64,000 bases of DNA, from NCBI RefSeq assembly GCF_009604385.1, contig NZ_WEGJ01000001.1:372001-436000 (forward strand), written 5' to 3'. Position 1 is the stretch's first letter. Each line of letters opens with the position of its first letter. This DNA comes from Streptomyces smaragdinus. Lineage in GTDB: Bacteria; Actinomycetota; Actinomycetes; Streptomycetales; Streptomycetaceae. Shown here piece by piece: positions 60,954 to 64,000 of the stretch. Under the pieces are notes generated by a model that was not told where the DNA came from, did not search any database, and saw nothing but the letters and a program-made list of their open reading frames with translations. The translations under genes were made by a program, and so were the position numbers.

Positions 60954-62687
60954 TCAGCCGGCGTACGGGTCCGGCACGTTCCCCTTCTTGGCCAGGAAGG
61001 CGAAGTCGCAGCCGGTGTCGGCCTGCGTGATGTGCTCGGCGTACAGGGCGCCGTAGCCGCGCTCGTAGCGTTCCGGCGGCGGCGTCCACGCCACGCGGCG
61101 GCGCTCGAGCTCCCCGGGGTCGACGCCGAGGGTGAGCGTCCGGGCGGGGACGTCGAGGGTGATGGGGTCGCCGGTGCGGACCAGTGCCAGGGGGCCGCCG
61201 ACGTGCGATTCGGGGGCGACGTGCAGGACGCACGCGCCGTACGAGGTGCCGCTCATCCGGGCGTCGGAGATGCGGACCATGTCGCGCACCCCCTGCTTGA
61301 GCAGGTAGTCGGGCAGCGGCAGCATGCCGTACTCGGGCATGCCGGGGCCGCCCCTGGGGCCGGAGCCGCGGAGCACCAGGACATGGTCCGGGGTGATGCC
61401 CAGGGCCGGGTCGTTGATGGTGCGCTGCAGGGTGCGGTAGTCGTCGAAGACGACCGCCGGTCCGGTGTGCCGGAGCAGCCGGGGTTCGGCGGCGATGTGC
61501 TTGATGACGGCGCCGTCGGGGCACAGGTTGCCGCGCAGTACCGCCACGCCGCCCTCCGCGGCGACCGGTTTCGTACGCGGGCGGATGACGTCGTCGTGGT
61601 GCACGAGGGCGCCTGCGAGCTGTTCGCGCAGGGTGTCGTGGGCGACGGTGGGACGGTCCAGGTGGAGCAGGTCGGGGATCCGGGAGAGGAAGCCGGGCAG
61701 GCCGCCGGCGAAGTGGAAGTCCTCCATCAGGTACGGGCCGCCCGAGGGCCGGACGTTGGCGAGCACCGGTACGTCGCGGGCCAGCCGGTCGAAGTCGTCG
61801 AGGGCGAGCGGTACGCCGGCCCGCCCGGCCATGGCGATGAGGTGGATGACGGCGTTGGTCGAGCCGCCGAGCCCCAGCACCGTCGTGACGGCGTCCTCGA
61901 AGGCCTCCCGGGTGAGGATGTCCGCCAGGGTGCGGCCCTCGCGGATCAGCCCGACGATCCGCAGCCCGGCCGCCGCCGCCATCCGCTCGTGCCCGGAGTC
62001 GACCGCCGGGATCGACGAGGCGCCCGGCATCGTCACGCCCAGCGCCTCGGCCGCGGCCGTCAGCGTGGACGCCGTGCCCATCGTCATGCAGTGGCCGGGC
62101 GAGCGGGCCAGCCCCGCCTCCAGCTCCCCGAGCTCGCAGTCGCCGATGAGGCCGGCGCGGTGGTCGTCCCAGTACTTCCACATGTCGGTGCCCGAGCCCA
62201 GCGTCTCCCCCCGCCAGTGCCCGGGCAGCATCGGCCCCGCCGGTACGAACACGGCGGGCACGTCCGCGGAGGTGGCGCCCATCAGCAGGGCGGGCGTCGT
62301 CTTGTCGCAGCCGCCGAGCAGCACGGCGCCGTCCACGGGGTAGGAGCGCAGCAGCTCCTCCGTCTCCATGGCCAGCAGGTTGCGGTAGAGCATGGGGGTG
62401 GGCTTCTGGAACGTCTCCGACAGGGTCGAGACGGGGAACTCCAGCGGGAAGCCGCCCGCCTGCCACACGCCGCGCTTGACGGCCTGCGCGCGTTCCCGCA
62501 GATGGGAGTGGCAGGGGTTGATGTCGGACCAGGTGTTGAGGACGGCGACGACCGGCTTGCCCAGATGCTCCTCGGGGAGATAGCCGAGCTGGCGGGTGCG
62601 GGCGCGGTGGCTGAAGGAGCGCAGGCCGTCGGTGCCGTACCACTGGTGGCTGCGGAGTTCGCGCTGCGGTGGGACGGCCTCGCTCAT
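60954..62687 (-). CDS. IlvD/Edd-family aldonate dehydratase
   Basis: The 577-aa enzyme has the cluster Cys residues Cys59 (DINPCHSH), Cys127 (GGCDKTTP) and Cys200 (GHCMTMGTAS) of [2Fe-2S] IlvD/Edd proteins. The C-terminal ADTGCDFAFL matches the sugar-acid (arabinonate/xylonate) branch more than dihydroxy-acid dehydratase. It should remove water from a C5 or C6 aldonate to give 2-keto-3-deoxy acid, the DapA-type enzyme's substrate. ATG at 62687 overlaps the DapA-type stop. Confidence 0.9.
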   Translation of the reverse strand: MSEAVPPQRELRSHQWYGTDGLRSFSHRARTRQLGYLPEEHLGKPVVAVLNTWSDINPCHSHLRERAQAVKRGVWQAGGFPLEFPVSTLSETFQKPTPMLYRNLLAMETEELLRSYPVDGAVLLGGCDKTTPALLMGATSADVPAVFVPAGPMLPGHWRGETLGSGTDMWKYWDDHRAGLIGDCELGELEAGLARSPGHCMTMGTASTLTAAAEALGVTMPGASSIPAVDSGHERMAAAAGLRIVGLIREGRTLADILTREAFEDAVTTVLGLGGSTNAVIHLIAMAGRAGVPLALDDFDRLARDVPVLANVRPSGGPYLMEDFHFAGGLPGFLSRIPDLLHLDRPTVAHDTLREQLAGALVHHDDVIRPRTKPVAAEGGVAVLRGNLCPDGAVIKHIAAEPRLLRHTGPAVVFDDYRTLQRTINDPALGITPDHVLVLRGSGPRGGPGMPEYGMLPLPDYLLKQGVRDMVRISDARMSGTSYGACVLHVAPESHVGGPLALVRTGDPITLDVPARTLTLGVDPGELERRRVAWTPPPERYERGYGALYAEHITQADTGCDFAFLAKKGNVPDPYAG

Positions 62688-63589
62688 ATCACCCACCCCG
62701 CGGCGATCGCGGCGATCTCCGCCCGCGCCCCCTCGGGCAGCGGGCTGCTCGGCGGGCGGACGTCCCGGCGGCACAGGCCGAGGGACGCCAGGGCCTCCTT
62801 GACGACGGTCACGTTGTGCGCGGAGCCGTCGGCGGCGCGCAGCTCCTCGAAGCGCCGGATCTGCTCCCACACCTTCATGGCCGCCGGATAGTCCCCGTCC
62901 CGCAGCGCCTCCAGCATCGTCAGCGAGACGGCGGGGGCGACGTTCACCAGCCCCGAGGTGAACCCGCGGGCGCCGGCGGAGAAGTAGGAGGGGGCGTACG
63001 GCTCGGCGAGTCCGGCGACCCACACGAAGCGGTCCAGGCCCGCGTCGCGGGCGAACGCCGCGAAGCGCCGGGCGTCGGGGACGGCGTACTTGACGCCGAT
63101 GACGTTCGGGCAGGCCTCCCCCAGCTCCGCCAGCCGCTCGCCGGGCAGGCGGGGGCTGCGGATGTACGGGACGACGCCGAGGTCGGGGACGGCGTCGGCG
63201 ATGCGCCGGTGGTAGTCGACCCAGCCGTCCTGGGAGATGTACGGGTGCACGGGCTGGTGGACCATCACCATCCGGGCGCCCACGGACCGCGCGTGCCGGG
63301 CGGCGTCCACGGCCGCCGGCACGTCGAGGCCGACGCCGGCCAGGAGCACGGCCACGTCGCCGGTCTCGTCGGCGGTCAGCTCCGCCACGGTGCGCCGCTC
63401 GGCCTCGGTGAGGGCGTAGAACTCGCCGGTGTTGCCGTTGGGGGTGAGGGTGCGTACGCCGCCGTCGAGCAGGCGGCGCAGCAGGGTGCGGTGGGCGGGG
63501 GCGTCGATGCCGCCGCCGGCGGTGAAGGGGGTGACGGGGATCGCCACCACCTGGGCGAGCGCGGCCCGCTGGGCCTCGAATCCGGTCAC
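62684..63589 (-). CDS. DapA-family aldolase or dehydratase
   Basis: The 301-aa barrel has the Schiff-base Lys167 (NVIGVKYAV) and Tyr142 (VVPYIRSP), with GNTGEF at 52-57 as in the DHDPS/NAL superfamily. Next to an IlvD-type dehydratase, it likely splits or dehydrates a 2-keto-3-deoxy acid. GTG at 63589 overlaps the GntR stop. Confidence 0.9.
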   Translation of the reverse strand: MTGFEAQRAALAQVVAIPVTPFTAGGGIDAPAHRTLLRRLLDGGVRTLTPNGNTGEFYALTEAERRTVAELTADETGDVAVLLAGVGLDVPAAVDAARHARSVGARMVMVHQPVHPYISQDGWVDYHRRIADAVPDLGVVPYIRSPRLPGERLAELGEACPNVIGVKYAVPDARRFAAFARDAGLDRFVWVAGLAEPYAPSYFSAGARGFTSGLVNVAPAVSLTMLEALRDGDYPAAMKVWEQIRRFEELRAADGSAHNVTVVKEALASLGLCRRDVRPPSSPLPEGARAEIAAIAAGWVI

Positions 63590-64000
63590 GCGTCGGCCTC
63601 CTGCTCGGGATAGGCGCGGCGGACGAAGTCCGCGATGTGCGTGTGCAGTGCGGCGGCGGCGCCGTCCGCGTCGCCGGCCCTGGCCAGGCGCAGGATCTCC
63701 TCGTGCTCGGCGGCCTCCTTCTCCCAGGAGGGCTGGACGGCCCAGGCCACGGCGGAGACCAGGGCCGCCTGGTCGCGGACCTCGTCGAGCATCCGGCCGA
63801 GCAGCGGGTTGCCGCACGGCAGGTACAGGGCGCGGTGGAACTCGCGGTTGGCGAGGCTGCGTTCGGCGTTGTCGTCGGCCGTGGCGGCCCGCTCCAGGGC
63901 CTCGGCCGCCTCGGTGAAGGCGGCCCGGCGGGCGATGGAGCGGCGCAGGGCCTCGGGCTCGAGCAGCAGTCGTACGTCGTAGACCTCGTGTGCCATCGCC
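63586..64000 (-). CDS. GntR-family regulator, partial (FCD domain)
   Basis: Only the C-terminal part is in the window: the FCD effector domain with VYDVRLLLEPEALRRSIARRAA, ERSLANREFHRALYLPCGNPLL and AEHEEILRLARAGDADGAAAAL, followed by IADFVRR. FadR-type GntR proteins bind sugar acids here. The DNA-binding domain lies beyond the window edge. Its stop overlaps the DapA-type start, so it probably controls this operon. Confidence 0.9.
   Translation of the reverse strand, partial: AMAHEVYDVRLLLEPEALRRSIARRAAFTEAAEALERAATADDNAERSLANREFHRALYLPCGNPLLGRMLDEVRDQAALVSAVAWAVQPSWEKEAAEHEEILRLARAGDADGAAAALHTHIADFVRRAYPEQEADA

Overview
The window reads as the chromosome of a Streptomyces-like actinomycete. 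GC content is very high, third codon positions are almost always G or C, GTG starts are common, and many neighbouring genes overlap by 4 bp (ATGA or GTGA). The families are also typical of the genus: a WhiJ-like XRE/DUF397/ATPase trio, DUF6879, DUF574 methyltransferase, HAF-repeat protein, a CUT1 sugar transporter without its own ATPase, and secreted polymer hydrolases. No rRNA, tRNA, CRISPR array or intact transposon was found.

Layout. 0.3-8.2 kb is accessory: a small membrane protein, a radical SAM/NTF2-like pair led by a possible 22-codon peptide gene, a DUF1963-like protein, the 3' stump of a Tn3-family transposase, a WGR-like/beta-propeller protein, a frameshifted DUF6879 gene and orphan small genes. 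8.2-13.2 kb is a NitT/TauT-type ABC importer with two methyltransferase genes lying between its parts. 13.2-15.9 kb is the WhiJ-like regulatory trio and a YciO-type protein. 16.0-24.1 kb is an MFS exporter, a GAF-PucR regulator and a five-gene branched-chain-amino-acid-type (HAAT) importer. 24.4-29.3 kb carries two secreted alpha/beta hydrolases around an epimerase/LysR pair. 30.4-32.3 kb is a solitary dnaK with a HAIR-like operator over its promoter. 32.3-35.5 kb is a HAF-repeat protein and a DrrAB-like exporter.

35.6-45.7 kb is a sugar oxidation locus: enolase-superfamily aldonate dehydratase, zinc dehydrogenase, an unrecognised 322-aa protein, a CUT2 sugar importer, secreted aldose 1-epimerase, SMP-30 lactonase and an IclR regulator. 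The steps fit import, anomer conversion, oxidation to lactone, hydrolysis and dehydration. TCGAAC/TCGAAA motifs lie in front of several of these transcription units.

45.8-51.1 kb is an arsenic-resistance locus (ArsO-like flavoprotein with a Cys-rich tail, two different ArsR proteins, Acr3 efflux pump, ArsC). It is interrupted by a HigBA-like toxin-antitoxin module and a broken msrB. 51.1-54.3 kb holds a Ppx/GppA phosphatase and a MarR-MFS pair with a clear operator. 54.3-64.0 kb is a second carbohydrate locus: secreted pectate lyase, CUT1 sugar transporter, Gfo/Idh/MocA oxidoreductase, DUF6807 protein, IlvD/Edd-type aldonate dehydratase, DapA-type aldolase and a GntR regulator cut by the window edge. 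The two sugar loci use unrelated dehydratase folds for what is probably the same kind of chemistry.
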